From the NCBI GenBank assembly GCA_001464795.1, contig LNEB01000008.1:103783-167782 (forward strand): a stretch of 64,000 nucleotides of DNA, given 5' to 3'. Below are positions 1 through 9,071 of this stretch, one piece after another. The notes under the pieces were generated by a model that saw only the letters and a program-made list of their open reading frames with translations, did not search any database and was not told the origin of the DNA. Source of the stretch: Bdellovibrionales bacterium Ga0074139 (GTDB lineage Bacteria > Bdellovibrionota > Bdellovibrionia > Bdellovibrionales > Bdellovibrionaceae). The position numbers and the translations under genes are program-made. How positions within the stretch are numbered: the stretch's first letter is position 1; each line of letters starts with the position of its first letter.

Positions 1-471
1 GGCACCGTAAGCTTGCTTGGATCTTTTAGAATTAATGATATTCAACAATCGATCCGGATCAAAAGCTGCTTTTGCGCCGGACTTGGTTTCTTTCAAAAGC
101 TCTCGGATTAGGCTTGCAGAATCCGAAGAATCAAGAATTCCAAATTGGGGATCAAGGCCCGCTTCCTCAGTAAAAGTTTTTACCATTTGTAAACCAAAGC
201 CATGAAAAGTTCCGGTCCAAATTTGCGCGGCTGCTTCTCCAATTTTTTTTCCCACACGGGATTTTAATTCCCGGGCCGCTTTATTGGTGAAGGTCAAAAC
301 TGTCATGTTTTCGGGCTTGGTGATTCTTTCAGTGATCATGCGGCCTGTTCTTGCAACAAGCACAGTGGTCTTGCCTGAGCCCGCACCGGCCAGGATCAAA
401 AGCGGTCCTTCATTATGTAAAACGGCCTGAATCTGTTCAGGATTCAGGCCCTCTGTCCATTTGGATTTCAT
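1..471 (-). CDS. UvrD/PcrA-type DNA helicase, N-terminal part (runs off the window)
   Basis: The 157 visible residues are the start of a superfamily 1A 3'-5' DNA helicase. The order is a Q-motif-like LNPEQ near residue 10, the Walker A motif AGAGSGKT at residues 28-35, and the motif Ia block TFTNKAA around residue 65. The family (UvrD, PcrA, Rep) unwinds DNA in repair and in clearing stalled replication or transcription. The start is the ATG just before the Q-motif, the usual family position. The remainder lies before base 1, so UvrD, PcrA and Rep cannot be separated. A small protein with a Tudor-like end is encoded directly upstream on the same strand, across a hairpin. Confidence 0.9.
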   Translation of the reverse strand, partial: MKSKWTEGLNPEQIQAVLHNEGPLLILAGAGSGKTTVLVARTGRMITERITKPENMTVLTFTNKAARELKSRVGKKIGEAAAQIWTGTFHGFGLQMVKTFTEEAGLDPQFGILDSSDSASLIRELLKETKSGAKAAFDPDRLLNIINSKRSKQAYGA

Positions 472-485
472 TAATAGTCCATTAT

Positions 486-512
486 AAACCCCTTTTTTGA
501 AAAAAGGGGTTT
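486..512 (-). terminator. Inverted repeat, probable intrinsic terminator
   Basis: A perfect 13-base inverted repeat (AAACCCCTTTTTT / AAAAAAGGGGTTT) with a one-base centre lies eight bases past the stop of the upstream minus-strand gene and 15 bases before the helicase start. Its T-rich arms suit transcription termination, but a long U tract after the hairpin is lacking on the minus strand, so partial read-through is possible. Confidence 0.5.
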
Positions 513-519
513 CTTTTCT

Positions 520-933
520 TTAGGCTCTGTTGTGCATGAGAAACTTAACTTCGTCTTCGAACACAACTTCAATTTTATCTTGCTGAGCTTCTTTGATGTA
601 GCCTTTACCGAATTTGGGATGAATCAAAATTGTATTCACTTCAAATTTTTGTTTTAAATTGTAATTCATCTCGGGGGATTTTCCGCTGTTTTGCATGAAA
701 AGTTCCCACTGATCTTTGTGTGTGCTTCTGGCTTTACGAGCCACACCTTCTTTTTTTACAGCTGCTTTTTGAGCTGCTGTTTTTGGAAGATTCCAAGTCA
801 TTAGCTTAGCGCAAACTTCACACTTCATTTTTGCAGATGTTGAAGTCGGATGTGATTGCACCATGTGGTACCGATCAGTGTCACATTTTTTACAAAAGGT
901 ATAAAAGGATTTCGCTACGGCTGGTAATGACAT
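520..933 (-). CDS. Small zinc-ribbon protein with a C-terminal Tudor-like segment
   Basis: Conserved-looking cytoplasmic protein of 137 residues with no named family that I recognise. Two CxxC pairs (C14/C17 and C38/C41) suggest a zinc ribbon. A basic linker follows. Residues 95-137 contain a V-x-HPKFGKGxI pattern, then two beta strands ending in a KFL motif. That pattern resembles the small Tudor/SH3-like domain at the C-terminus of PcrA/UvrD, which in PcrA contacts RNA polymerase. The next gene on the same strand encodes a UvrD-type helicase, so a link to transcription or repair is attractive but is inference. The resemblance was judged by eye. Confidence 0.7.
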   Translation of the reverse strand: MSLPAVAKSFYTFCKKCDTDRYHMVQSHPTSTSAKMKCEVCAKLMTWNLPKTAAQKAAVKKEGVARKARSTHKDQWELFMQNSGKSPEMNYNLKQKFEVNTILIHPKFGKGYIKEAQQDKIEVVFEDEVKFLMHNRA

Positions 934-945
934 CGTTCACTCTTT

Positions 946-1890
946 CTAACTGTTAAGTTGTCTTTTAGGTTGATAAATCGAAAGTTTTTGATTCAACGGA
1001 TTTTGAGCAATCTCGTGCGCACTCAAATAAAAAGGTCCTTTATCATTTTCGATCATCTGTTGTAATTTCAACATAGATGCTTCGTTTTGGGGATCAATTT
1101 CTTGCTCAGTCCTGCCGAAGTTTTCTAAAAATGGCAGATCAAGTTCCTTCGTGAAAAAATTCTTCCAAGAATCCGTGTGAACTTGTGCTCTATAGGTCAC
1201 TGTTTGTCGATGGGAATGAACCGGTGCGTAGGCGCCGATCACTTCAAGCCATCCGTAGTGGGAATGCAATTTCAACGCAGGGCTTCCCCATTGAGTCATT
1301 CCCGAGCACTGTTCCACGTTGGCGTACCAAAGACCGAAGGCTTTGGACATAAACCCCAGACCATAGAATTGGTCTTCTTTATCAAGCAGGGAATTTACAG
1401 AGCATAAATTATGCGCCACCCATTCACCCTTGTGCATGGTGGGAATGATAATAAAAAGCGACAGGGGCACCCAATCCATATCATCCAAAGAATGCAGGTT
1501 AGTGAGATGCGGAGTCTGCCCCACCGGACTGCCAGTGGCTTTTAGGTTTTTTGGATCCAACACATTTTTAATAGAAGCTTTCAATGCCCCCGCCCGGGCT
1601 GCGAAACCTGCCACAAAACCTGGCATCACTGCACAGTCATAAAAAACCCAACGAGGCATGGCCATATTCGATGGACCAAAGGCTTTTTCTTCAATGGCAT
1701 AAATGCGGTCTGCAAAATGAATCTCTTTGATATCCAGAGGGTTTTTTAAAATGGGAGCGTGTGGAAACCAATCCGTCTTGTGACGAGCACCAGGATTTTG
1801 AATGGCGTTTTCAGGTCTTACAAAAACGTAAGGCCTGATGTCACCTGATTCAATCCACGGCATTTTTTCACACAAATCTTGAAACATCAT
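946..1890 (-). CDS. Conserved-type protein of unknown function coupled to fumC
   Basis: A 314-residue protein that I cannot assign to a family. There is no signal peptide or clear membrane span, so it is probably cytoplasmic. It is rich in Trp, His and aromatic residues; one stretch near residues 210-225 ([11 protein letters not shown]) and another with HSHRQ could bind metal or a ligand. Its ATG overlaps the fumC stop in an ATGA arrangement, which implies co-translation with fumarase. It starts MMF, so either of the first two ATGs could be used. An enzyme role next to fumarase is possible but nothing in the sequence proves it. Confidence 0.75.
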   Translation of the reverse strand: MMFQDLCEKMPWIESGDIRPYVFVRPENAIQNPGARHKTDWFPHAPILKNPLDIKEIHFADRIYAIEEKAFGPSNMAMPRWVFYDCAVMPGFVAGFAARAGALKASIKNVLDPKNLKATGSPVGQTPHLTNLHSLDDMDWVPLSLFIIIPTMHKGEWVAHNLCSVNSLLDKEDQFYGLGFMSKAFGLWYANVEQCSGMTQWGSPALKLHSHYGWLEVIGAYAPVHSHRQTVTYRAQVHTDSWKNFFTKELDLPFLENFGRTEQEIDPQNEASMLKLQQMIENDKGPFYLSAHEIAQNPLNQKLSIYQPKRQLNS

Positions 1891-3278
1891 TTTTGAATGG
1901 GTCCAATCATGTCTTCGGCTTTTACAACAGAATCAAACTTTTCAGCTGTCATAAGTCCTAAATTGACAGCCTCTTCTTTTAAAGTGGTGCCATTCTTATG
2001 GGCTGTTTTTGCAATTTTAGCTGCGTTGTCATAACCGATATGGGGATTTAAAGCTGTGACCAGCATCAAAGAATTGTCCAAATGTTTTTTTATCTGCGTG
2101 GTGTTCGCAGAAATTCCAGTCAAGCAATTGTCTGTAAAGGAATCCATGGCATCCGCTAACAGTCTTATGGAATTGAGAACATTAAAAACAATTACAGGTT
2201 TAAACACATTGAGCTCAAAATGTCCGTTCATTCCGCCCACGCTGACGGCTACATCATTACCAATCACCTGTGCGCACACCATGGTCATGGCTTCACTTTG
2301 TGTGGGATTCACCTTACCAGGCATAATGGATGATCCCGGTTCATTTTCAGGTAAGTTCAACTCTGCGATTCCACATCTAGGACCACTGCCAAGTAAGCGA
2401 ATGTCACTGGCAATTTTCATCAAAGAAACACTTAAATTTTTCAGTGATCCGCTGACTTCTACTAAAGCATCATGACTAGCCAAAGCTTCAAATTTATTTT
2501 CGGCGCTGACAAAGGGAATTCCTGTTTCTTTTGCGATGGCTGCTGCTGCTTGAATTGGAAAATCAACATGAGTATTAAGTCCTGTTCCGACAGCGGTTCC
2601 ACCAAGAGCTAACTCATGCAAATGCGGCAAAGTATTTTTGATTCTAACAAGAGAGTGTTTCAATTGAGTGGCATAACCTGAAAATTCTTGGCCAAGCGTT
2701 AAAGGAGTTGCATCCATTAAATGGGTTCGACCGATTTTCACAATTTTTGCAAATTCATTTTGTTTTTTCACCATCGCATGATGCATTTTTTCTAGAGAAG
2801 GAATCAGTCTTTGGTGAACTTGCAATCCCACTGCAATGTGCATGGCTGTGGGAAAAGTATCGTTGGAACTTTGGCCTTTATTCACATCATCATTGGGGTG
2901 AACATCTTTTGATGGTAATGTGAGCCCCATTAATTGCATTGCGCGGTTCGCGATCACTTCGTTGGAATTCATATTGGTTTGCGTACCAGAACCCGTTTGC
3001 CAAACAACTAATGGAAATTGGTCATCCCACTTTCCTTCGATCACTTCATTTGCCGCTTTCACAATAAATTCTGTTTTCTTTTTATCTAATAATCCAAGGT
3101 CTGCATTGGTTTGAGCTGCACATTTTTTTAAAATTCCAAGGGCTTTAATCATTTCGCGGGGGAATCGGTCGCCCCCGATTTTAAAATTTTCACGAGATCT
3201 TTGGGTCTGCGCACCCCACAAGGCATCGCTTGGAACTTTCACATCACCCATGGTGTCTTTTTCAATTCGAAAACTCAT
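1887..3278 (-). CDS. fumC: Class II fumarate hydratase
   Basis: Interconverts fumarate and L-malate in the TCA cycle as an iron-free homotetramer. The 463-residue length is typical of FumC. The aspartase/fumarase superfamily signature [11 protein letters not shown] is at residues 315-325, the [10 protein letters not shown] substrate-binding block is at about 95-104, and the [10 protein letters not shown] region with its catalytic-site His is near 183-192. It lies in a three-gene overlapping run: the upstream SDR gene overlaps its start by four bases and the downstream unknown gene overlaps its stop by four. The closely related argininosuccinate lyase and aspartase are less likely given the fumarase-type N-terminal block and length. 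Confidence 0.97.
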   Translation of the reverse strand: MSFRIEKDTMGDVKVPSDALWGAQTQRSRENFKIGGDRFPREMIKALGILKKCAAQTNADLGLLDKKKTEFIVKAANEVIEGKWDDQFPLVVWQTGSGTQTNMNSNEVIANRAMQLMGLTLPSKDVHPNDDVNKGQSSNDTFPTAMHIAVGLQVHQRLIPSLEKMHHAMVKKQNEFAKIVKIGRTHLMDATPLTLGQEFSGYATQLKHSLVRIKNTLPHLHELALGGTAVGTGLNTHVDFPIQAAAAIAKETGIPFVSAENKFEALASHDALVEVSGSLKNLSVSLMKIASDIRLLGSGPRCGIAELNLPENEPGSSIMPGKVNPTQSEAMTMVCAQVIGNDVAVSVGGMNGHFELNVFKPVIVFNVLNSIRLLADAMDSFTDNCLTGISANTTQIKKHLDNSLMLVTALNPHIGYDNAAKIAKTAHKNGTTLKEEAVNLGLMTAEKFDSVVKAEDMIGPIQK

Positions 3279-4048
3279 GATTTTTTCTTCCCTTCATTTT
3301 TCACTGGGCCTCGAGATACATAGTGAGGCCCCACCCCTGCTTGATCCGTGGGGAAAATTGTAATCTCAGAGACGTTCACACGGTTCGGTCTTTCCACACA
3401 CCACAAAATACTTTCTGCAATATCATCTGCGGTCAGAGGTTCCATGCCTTGATAAATTTTATCAGCTAATTTTTTTGATCCTGTACGAACAACGCTGAAT
3501 TCTGTTTCCACCATGCCAGGCTGCATGTTGGTGACTTTTACTTTTTTTCCCAAAAGATCCAGGCGAAGTCCTTGCGAAAACAATTTCACGAAAGCTTTTG
3601 TTCCACTGTAAGTGTTGCCCCCGGGATAAGACCAAACTCCTGCCACAGAGCCAATGTTGACAATGTGTGAACCTGGTTTTTTTGCCATGAATGGCAAAAC
3701 CGCGTGGGTCACTCGTAATAATCCCATGATGTTGGTGTCGATCATTTTTTGAAAATCAGAGAGCTTTGCATCTTGAGCGAGATCAGTTCCAAGTGCTAGG
3801 CCCGCGTTGTTAATCAAAATATCTAAATTTTGTGGACTGTTTTTAGCAAAAAACTGATCCACTGATTTATCTTGGGTTACGTCCACTTTTCCCACAACAA
3901 GTTGGGATCCGTATTGTTTTTTAAGTGTTTCTAGTTTTTCAGTTCTGCGGCCGACAGCCCAAACTTTGTAACCTTTTTTCAAAAAAGCTTGCGTCGTTGC
4001 AAACCCAATTCCCGCGGTAGCACCCGTAATTAACACTGTTTTTGTCAT
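3275..4048 (-). CDS. Short-chain dehydrogenase/reductase (YdfG-like)
   Basis: Classical SDR with a Rossmann fold. The cofactor motif TGATAGIG is close to the N-terminus, NNAG follows the fourth strand, and the catalytic YSGTK (YxxxK) is preceded by the usual Ser region. Overall spacing resembles E. coli YdfG, an NADP-dependent 3-hydroxy-acid dehydrogenase, but substrate cannot be read from sequence. The chosen ATG begins [10 protein letters not shown], the standard SDR beginning. ATG 4057 and a start at 4084 are also in frame and would add 3 or 12 residues. The end overlaps fumC by four bases, so the two are probably translated together. It is divergent from the hemoglobin gene. Confidence 0.9.
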   Translation of the reverse strand: MTKTVLITGATAGIGFATTQAFLKKGYKVWAVGRRTEKLETLKKQYGSQLVVGKVDVTQDKSVDQFFAKNSPQNLDILINNAGLALGTDLAQDAKLSDFQKMIDTNIMGLLRVTHAVLPFMAKKPGSHIVNIGSVAGVWSYPGGNTYSGTKAFVKLFSQGLRLDLLGKKVKVTNMQPGMVETEFSVVRTGSKKLADKIYQGMEPLTADDIAESILWCVERPNRVNVSEITIFPTDQAGVGPHYVSRGPVKNEGKKKS

Positions 4049-4163
4049 GGGAAGCATCTTCGTGTTCTCGCGTGACAGGTACAAGGATCGTAACGCCGCG
4101 TTGGCAGAGCTTGCCTCCGTTTATGCTCTTTTTGAGGTTCGATAATTGTGCTACACCACTCGA

Positions 4164-4556
4164 ATGTCGGACAATCTTGATATTTCACTCTATGAGCAGA
4201 TCGGTGGCGAAGCTAAAATCAAAGCTCTGGTCGACCGCTTCTATCACCACATGGACACCCTGCCTGAAGTCAAAGGTATCCGTGATATGCACCCCACGTC
4301 ACTTCAAGGATCCAATGAAAAACTTTTTGAATTCTTGTGTGGTTGGACCGGTGGCCCCCAACTTTATATCGAAAAACATGGTCACCCTCGCCTCAGGGCT
4401 AGACACATGCCTTTTAAAATTGGAGTTCCTGAACGTGATCAGTGGCTTTTGTGTTTTTTTAAAGCTTTAGAAGATTGTCAAATTGCTGAAGCTCCCAAAA
4501 AAATTCTGCTGAGCTCCATTGGAAGGTTGGCCGACCACATGAGGAATCAAGCATGA
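4164..4556 (+). CDS. Group II truncated hemoglobin
   Basis: Small heme protein of 130 residues, the normal size of trHbO-type globins, which bind O2, NO or peroxide. Diagnostic parts are YEQIGG at the start of helix A/B, FYHHMD in the B/CD region, a WTGGP turn, and RHMPFKIG, where the His is the proximal heme ligand as in group II proteins. The ATG beginning MSDNLD is preferred; a TTG 18 bases earlier would extend it. Its stop overlaps the start of the EVE gene (ATGA), suggesting translational coupling. A role in oxygen or nitric oxide handling is family knowledge, not shown here. Confidence 0.92.
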   Translation: MSDNLDISLYEQIGGEAKIKALVDRFYHHMDTLPEVKGIRDMHPTSLQGSNEKLFEFLCGWTGGPQLYIEKHGHPRLRARHMPFKIGVPERDQWLLCFFKALEDCQIAEAPKKILLSSIGRLADHMRNQA

Positions 4557-5011
4557 ATTACTGGTTAATGAAATCTGAGCCTGATGTTTTTAGTATTGAT
4601 CAATTAAAAAAAGACAAAACCACCTGGTGGACGGGTGTTCGTAATTACCAAGCCAGAAATTATATGATGAAAGATATGAAGCCAGGTGATCAGGTTTTAT
4701 TTTACCACTCCAATGCCGAACCCCCTGGAATTGCAGGATTGGCTGAAATCACAAAATTAGCGGAAGCTGACCTTGAACAGTTTGATAAAAAATCCCAGTA
4801 TTTTGACCCGAAAGCGACAAAGGAAAAACCCATTTGGTTTTGTGTGCAAGTGGGGTTTGTGAAAAAGTGGCCGCAAATGATCAGCTTACAAGAACTTCGC
4901 GATGATCCATCTTTAAAAGAAATGCTAGTTTTACAAAAAGGCTCAAGACTTAGTATTCAGCCCGTTGAAAAAAAACATTTTGATTATTTAAACAAAAAGG
5001 CCAAAGCCTGA
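4553..5011 (+). CDS. EVE domain protein
   Basis: A single-domain EVE (formerly DUF55) protein of 152 residues, related to human THYN1. The start MNYWLMKSEP, the WxGVRNYQARN block and the GDQVLFYHSN segment are characteristic. EVE domains have a PUA-like fold and are thought to recognise modified bases in DNA or RNA. It is coupled by ATGA overlap to the hemoglobin gene upstream. Its stop overlaps the proposed CTG start of a tRNA dihydrouridine synthase, and a modified-base reader next to a tRNA-modifying enzyme is a suggestive pairing. The actual ligand is unknown. Confidence 0.93.
   Translation: MNYWLMKSEPDVFSIDQLKKDKTTWWTGVRNYQARNYMMKDMKPGDQVLFYHSNAEPPGIAGLAEITKLAEADLEQFDKKSQYFDPKATKEKPIWFCVQVGFVKKWPQMISLQELRDDPSLKEMLVLQKGSRLSIQPVEKKHFDYLNKKAKA
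4994..5000 (+). promoter_or_regulatory. Ribosome binding site that selects a CTG start
   Basis: AAAAAGG lies inside the end of the EVE gene, seven bases before the in-frame CTG at 5008. No comparable Shine-Dalgarno sequence precedes the ATG at 5032. The in-frame stop at 4981 excludes any start further upstream. Confidence 0.55.
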
Positions 5012-5976
5012 AATATTTAAGTTTAGCCCCCATGGAAGGTGTGATGGATTGGGTCTTCAGAGATCTGATCACTTCTTACGGCGGAGTCCATCAAGTGACT
5101 ACCGAATTTATCAGGGTCACAAAAAACCTTCATCCTAACAAAGTTTTCTATCGCTACGCCCCTGAACTGCACACAGGCTCAAGAACCCGAGCTGGAACGC
5201 CACTCTACATTCAACTTTTAGGCGGAGAGCCTGAACCCATGGCCATGAATGCAAAACGGGTCGCAGAACTGGGGGCCTTAGGCGTTGATCTCAATTTTGG
5301 CTGCCCGGCTAAAACTGTGAACCGTCATGATGGTGGAGCAAGCCTTTTAAAATCACCTGACCGACTTTATAAAATTACAAAAGCGGTTCGAGATGCTGTG
5401 CCACATGATATTCCAGTGACCACAAAAATGCGCTTAGGTTTTGATGATACAAGTCTTTGTTTAGAAAATGCGCAAGCTTTAGCTGAAGCAGGAAGTACGA
5501 AGCTAACTGTGCACTGCCGCACAAAAAAACAAGGTTATGCACCTCCTGCCCATTGGGAGTACATCCCCCGGATTCGCGAAAAAATAAAAATTCCCGTAGT
5601 GGCTAACGGTGATATTACTTCTTTAGAATCTTTAAAAAAATGTTTTGCGGTCACTGGTTGTGAGCATTTTATGATTGGCCGCCAGGCTTTAAAAAATCCT
5701 AAAATATTTTCTGAGCTGGGTTCACAAGAAACAACAAAAAAAGATTGGATCTCGCAAAAGCAGCTGATTGCTGGTTTTTATCAAGCCAGTCGCAGTCATG
5801 TGAACGCCCATTTTGCGTTGGCCCGGACCAAACAATTTTTAAGAAATTTATCTTTTGAGTGTGATTCTTCAAAAGATGTGTTTAATCAAACAAAAATTTT
5901 GATGAAACCTCACCTGTTTGAGCCTGTGCTGTCTAAGCTTTTAGATGTGGACCTTGTGTTGACGAAAAACACTTAA
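5008..5976 (+). CDS. tRNA-dihydrouridine synthase, DusC-like
   Basis: Flavoenzyme that reduces uridines in the tRNA D-loop (DusC modifies U16 in E. coli). The order matches DusC: APMEGVMDW at the FMN-binding first strand, TEFIRV, QLLGGEP, NFGCPAKTVN with the catalytic Cys, KMRLG, HCRTKKQGY and the GRQAL phosphate-binding end. The first ATG (5032) would cut off the beta1 strand LKYLSLAP, which family members retain. The only other start is CTG at 5008, whose TG forms part of the preceding TGA stop and which has a well-spaced ribosome site. I therefore place the start at CTG. If ATG is used the protein has 314 residues. Confidence 0.9.
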   Translation: MKYLSLAPMEGVMDWVFRDLITSYGGVHQVTTEFIRVTKNLHPNKVFYRYAPELHTGSRTRAGTPLYIQLLGGEPEPMAMNAKRVAELGALGVDLNFGCPAKTVNRHDGGASLLKSPDRLYKITKAVRDAVPHDIPVTTKMRLGFDDTSLCLENAQALAEAGSTKLTVHCRTKKQGYAPPAHWEYIPRIREKIKIPVVANGDITSLESLKKCFAVTGCEHFMIGRQALKNPKIFSELGSQETTKKDWISQKQLIAGFYQASRSHVNAHFALARTKQFLRNLSFECDSSKDVFNQTKILMKPHLFEPVLSKLLDVDLVLTKNT

Positions 5977-5994
5977 AAAAGATAGAATCACAAT

Positions 5995-6249
5995 ATGGCA
6001 AACATTAAACTCTACAAAAAAAATCCCTGTCCCTACTGTGACCGTGCTATCAATTTATTGAACTCAAAGGAAGTCCCCTTTGAAATCATTGATTTGACAG
6101 ACAACATGGATCAATTAATGGAAATCAAAAACAAATGGGGTTGGAAAACAGTTCCTGTGATTATCATTAATGATAAACTAGTGGGTGGTTACACAGATTT
6201 AAAAGCACTGGATGAATCTGGTGAACTTGATAAAATGCTTACTGCCTAA
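5995..6249 (+). CDS. Glutaredoxin
   Basis: An 84-residue dithiol glutaredoxin with the active site CPYC near residue 12, followed by TVPVIIIND (the cis-Pro strand) and GGYTD (glutathione-binding turn), in the positions seen in GrxC-type proteins. It reduces protein disulfides and glutathione mixed disulfides in the cytoplasm. It follows the dihydrouridine synthase by 18 bases and probably shares its transcript. Its last bases overlap the end of a convergent gene. Confidence 0.95.
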   Translation: MANIKLYKKNPCPYCDRAINLLNSKEVPFEIIDLTDNMDQLMEIKNKWGWKTVPVIIINDKLVGGYTDLKALDESGELDKMLTA

Positions 6250-7273
6250 GTTCGGTCCAACCCGTCATTTCCTGCGGAGTTTTAAAAAACTCTGCAACCC
6301 CAAGTTTTAATTCTTGTAGATTTTTGGCCTTTGTTGAAACAGAGATCAAAGCATGCCCAAACAACAGCCACACACTTGTGGTCCTGATGTAGAACCTAAT
6401 TTTTCGAATGGCCATATCTTGATTAAAATATTTTTCACACAAATCAATCAATTGCAGTAAGGCCCGACCGTACTCGGCCCCTTCTGCAGTCGGCGTTCTT
6501 GGAGCCTCTAAGGATTGCAAATGCTGGGGCATTTCCCAGCCTAAATCTTCCCCCATTTGCCAAAACATCCATGGCCTTGCAGCTAAGCCCCGGCCTGACA
6601 TAACTAAATCACAGTTTGTTTGGCTGATCATTTCATGGGCGTCTGAAGATGTTTGCACATCACCGTTTCCGACCACAGGAAAATCCACTTTCAGTTTTAA
6701 ATCTCTAATTTGATTCCAATCCGCAGAACCACGCCTTTTTTGCGCCGCCGTTCGAGGATGCAGACAAACCCAGGAAGCTCCACCTGCACGCAGTCCTGAT
6801 ACAAAATCATAAAGCTTTGAAAAATCACCGTCCGTGCCTGCAGCCCTTAGCTTTACAGAAACAGGTAATGAAGTGCTTCGTGTGGCCATGCGAACCACAT
6901 CAGAGGCGTACTGAGCGTCACCCATCAGGGCCACACCATAATTATGCTTTAAAGCTTTTTGTACGGGGCAACCCATGTTGATATCGATGCCGCGAGCTCC
7001 CCATTTTTCTAAGCGATGAATGCTTTCTTTGATGCAAGCTTCATCATTACCTAAAATTTGCGGCATCAAAAATTCTTCATTTTCACCGCGAAAAGTTTCA
7101 TTCGTGAATCCCACTTTTTCATTGGGAAGTCTTCTAGAATTCAGCATTTCTGTGGGCCAAGGAACCACAGCGTTTTTTGGCAAATAGCTTTGCATCACAA
7201 GCCTAAGAGCCACGTGGGAAAGCCCCACCATGGGGGCCAGACAAAGAGGAAAATTAATACCAAACTGTTTCAA
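6239..7273 (-). CDS. tRNA-dihydrouridine synthase, DusA/DusB-type paralogue
   Basis: Second Dus enzyme of the window, 344 residues. FMN-site APMVG, NMGCPVQK with the catalytic Cys, VKLRA, HPRTAAQ, VGNGDV and SGRGL appear in the expected order. The C-terminal third is helical and basic, as in tRNA-binding Dus tails. Which uridine it modifies cannot be told. The start is a TTG directly after the sequence TTAGG; the protein would lose the first beta strand if a later codon were used. It lies 12 bases after the FHA/TonB-like gene and may be the last gene of that operon. It overlaps glrX-type glutaredoxin convergently by 11 bases. Confidence 0.9.
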   Translation of the reverse strand: MKQFGINFPLCLAPMVGLSHVALRLVMQSYLPKNAVVPWPTEMLNSRRLPNEKVGFTNETFRGENEEFLMPQILGNDEACIKESIHRLEKWGARGIDINMGCPVQKALKHNYGVALMGDAQYASDVVRMATRSTSLPVSVKLRAAGTDGDFSKLYDFVSGLRAGGASWVCLHPRTAAQKRRGSADWNQIRDLKLKVDFPVVGNGDVQTSSDAHEMISQTNCDLVMSGRGLAARPWMFWQMGEDLGWEMPQHLQSLEAPRTPTAEGAEYGRALLQLIDLCEKYFNQDMAIRKIRFYIRTTSVWLLFGHALISVSTKAKNLQELKLGVAEFFKTPQEMTGWTELRQ

Positions 7274-7285
7274 CCTAACAGGTTT

Positions 7286-9064
7286 TTACGATGAACGACC
7301 TTGGAACACAAACGGAAACACAACATTTGTCGGTTGTCCGCTGGGTGCTTTAGGAAATTGAATTCGGTTGATGATGTTTCGAATGCAACCACCCAGTTTC
7401 GCATCATTAAAGGAATTCGTACGAATTTGATTGGCGGTCACACTACCATTGGGTCTGATCTGCCACACCAATGTCACTCGGCCCGTTTCCACTTTGCTTG
7501 TGGATGTGGTGAGATAATTATTATAACAAGATCTGATTTGCTGAGTGTACTCCCTGATCGCGCGGATGACGGCTTCTCGGTCAAGGCCTCCCAAAACTTC
7601 TGTCTGACTTGAAAATCCAGAGCCTGCCAAAGATCCACTTCCAGATCCAGTGCCTGCGCGCTTTGCTCCTAAAGCTCCACTGCCAAGAGTTCCCGAATCA
7701 CGGCCGGCGATTCCACCACTTCCCGATTCAGAAACAAATCCACCTTTTAATTGTGTCCCTGCACTATCAAGATCCACTCCTTTTTCAGAGCCCGTATTTT
7801 TTGAACCCACAAGTGCACCGGGACTGGATCTGGCCACCGCCACTGTGCCTGAAGAAGTATCAAGTGCTGAGGAAGGTCTGTCGGCCACAAGCGTATCCGC
7901 TTTCAATGGCTTAGCTCCGCCAGAACCTTTACGTAAAACTCCGAGCACTCCAGGCAGTCCTGGTTTAGATGCTGATTTTTGAGTTGGGGCGACTGCAGCT
8001 CCAGGCTTTGGAGTGATCGTGGCTGCAGGTTTCGCAGCCGCTTGAGGTTTTGGTTTTGCAACTGGAGGTGCGAGCTCCACTTGCTGCTTGGGTTGTGGAA
8101 CAGGAGGCTTCGGAGCCGCCACCTTTGGAGGTTGCACTTCAGGAATAGGTTCTGGAGTTGGCTCGACGGGTGGAGGCAGCGGTTTTTTCACCGGTGGCAA
8201 TTCCACTTTCACAATTCTCTCTGGTGTTTTTTCAATTTCTGTTGGTTGAATTCCACGAATGAAAAATTGCGAAGCTGCAAAAGTTAAAAACAATAAGGAT
8301 AAAAAAGCTAAGACCACAGGGTCTAAAGAGCTTTTTTTCCACTGAGCATGAATTTTAATTTTTGGCACGAGTCTGATGTAATACTGCCGGCTAGGTCCAC
8401 GGGCGACCACCACATCACGTGGTGAAATTTCGATATTTTGCGAACTTTTCAAAGCTCCGTCGTGCAAAAACTCATCCCTGTTTCGAATATCCCAACTGTC
8501 ACTGGAAGGTAAAAATTCAATTTTGGCTTTTGTTGGCTCTTCCCATTGATAACGAATTTGATTTTTATTTTTGAGTAACCACTGACTGGATTTCACTGAG
8601 GAGAAATAAGTGTGCTCGACATCCTCGACACGTTCTGAATCTGTACGCACGCTGACCACTTCTAAACAGTAGCCACCAGGGCCGCTTGAAAGAACGGATT
8701 CCGTTGTTAAAGCCTGATTCAGTTGTCCTGTGAGTCGACCTTTTTGCAAAGCTTTTTCAATCCATGCATCATCAGTGAAACCAAAACTAAATCTCCCTAA
8801 TGCTGTTTTCTTTTGTGAAAGAATTAAACCTTCACCACGAGCCTGATCTTTTTTTTCTGTTGATAAATCCATCAACGTCCAAAATCCACGATCGGGATCA
8901 AATTCGCCCTCACCCACCCACTCGATCAAATAATGCAGTGGCTTTACTCCTTTGACTCTTAAAATCACATCACAGCTTGGAGATCTGCCGACAAATAATG
9001 TGGGTTGATCAAGAATGAATCTTTCAAGTTCGCGACCATTGAGTTCAATGATAAGAGCTTTCAT
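7286..9064 (-). CDS. GltG-like FHA / transmembrane / AgmX-tail gliding protein
   Basis: Multi-domain inner-membrane protein of 592 residues. Residues 1-100 look like a forkhead-associated domain (FVGRSPSCDV, then a conserved LHY region), which would bind phosphothreonine in the cytoplasm. One membrane span lies at about 249-271. A Pro/Lys-rich spacer at 285-360 resembles TonB and should cross the periplasm. A Gly/Ser-rich stretch covers 400-490. The last 95 residues match the AgmX/PglI C-terminal type, with Cys at 513 and 560. FHA-TM-TonB-like is the layout of Myxococcus GltG, a gliding component. It is the last gliding gene of the cluster and follows a small exported protein by seven bases. 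Confidence 0.85.
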   Translation of the reverse strand: MKALIIELNGRELERFILDQPTLFVGRSPSCDVILRVKGVKPLHYLIEWVGEGEFDPDRGFWTLMDLSTEKKDQARGEGLILSQKKTALGRFSFGFTDDAWIEKALQKGRLTGQLNQALTTESVLSSGPGGYCLEVVSVRTDSERVEDVEHTYFSSVKSSQWLLKNKNQIRYQWEEPTKAKIEFLPSSDSWDIRNRDEFLHDGALKSSQNIEISPRDVVVARGPSRQYYIRLVPKIKIHAQWKKSSLDPVVLAFLSLLFLTFAASQFFIRGIQPTEIEKTPERIVKVELPPVKKPLPPPVEPTPEPIPEVQPPKVAAPKPPVPQPKQQVELAPPVAKPKPQAAAKPAATITPKPGAAVAPTQKSASKPGLPGVLGVLRKGSGGAKPLKADTLVADRPSSALDTSSGTVAVARSSPGALVGSKNTGSEKGVDLDSAGTQLKGGFVSESGSGGIAGRDSGTLGSGALGAKRAGTGSGSGSLAGSGFSSQTEVLGGLDREAVIRAIREYTQQIRSCYNNYLTTSTSKVETGRVTLVWQIRPNGSVTANQIRTNSFNDAKLGGCIRNIINRIQFPKAPSGQPTNVVFPFVFQGRSS

Positions 9065-9071
9065 AACTTAG

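Noticed and set aside
2056..2475. Open frame of 139 codons antisense to fumC
   Set aside because: It is a shadow of the strongly conserved fumC frame, with no ribosome site or family pattern.
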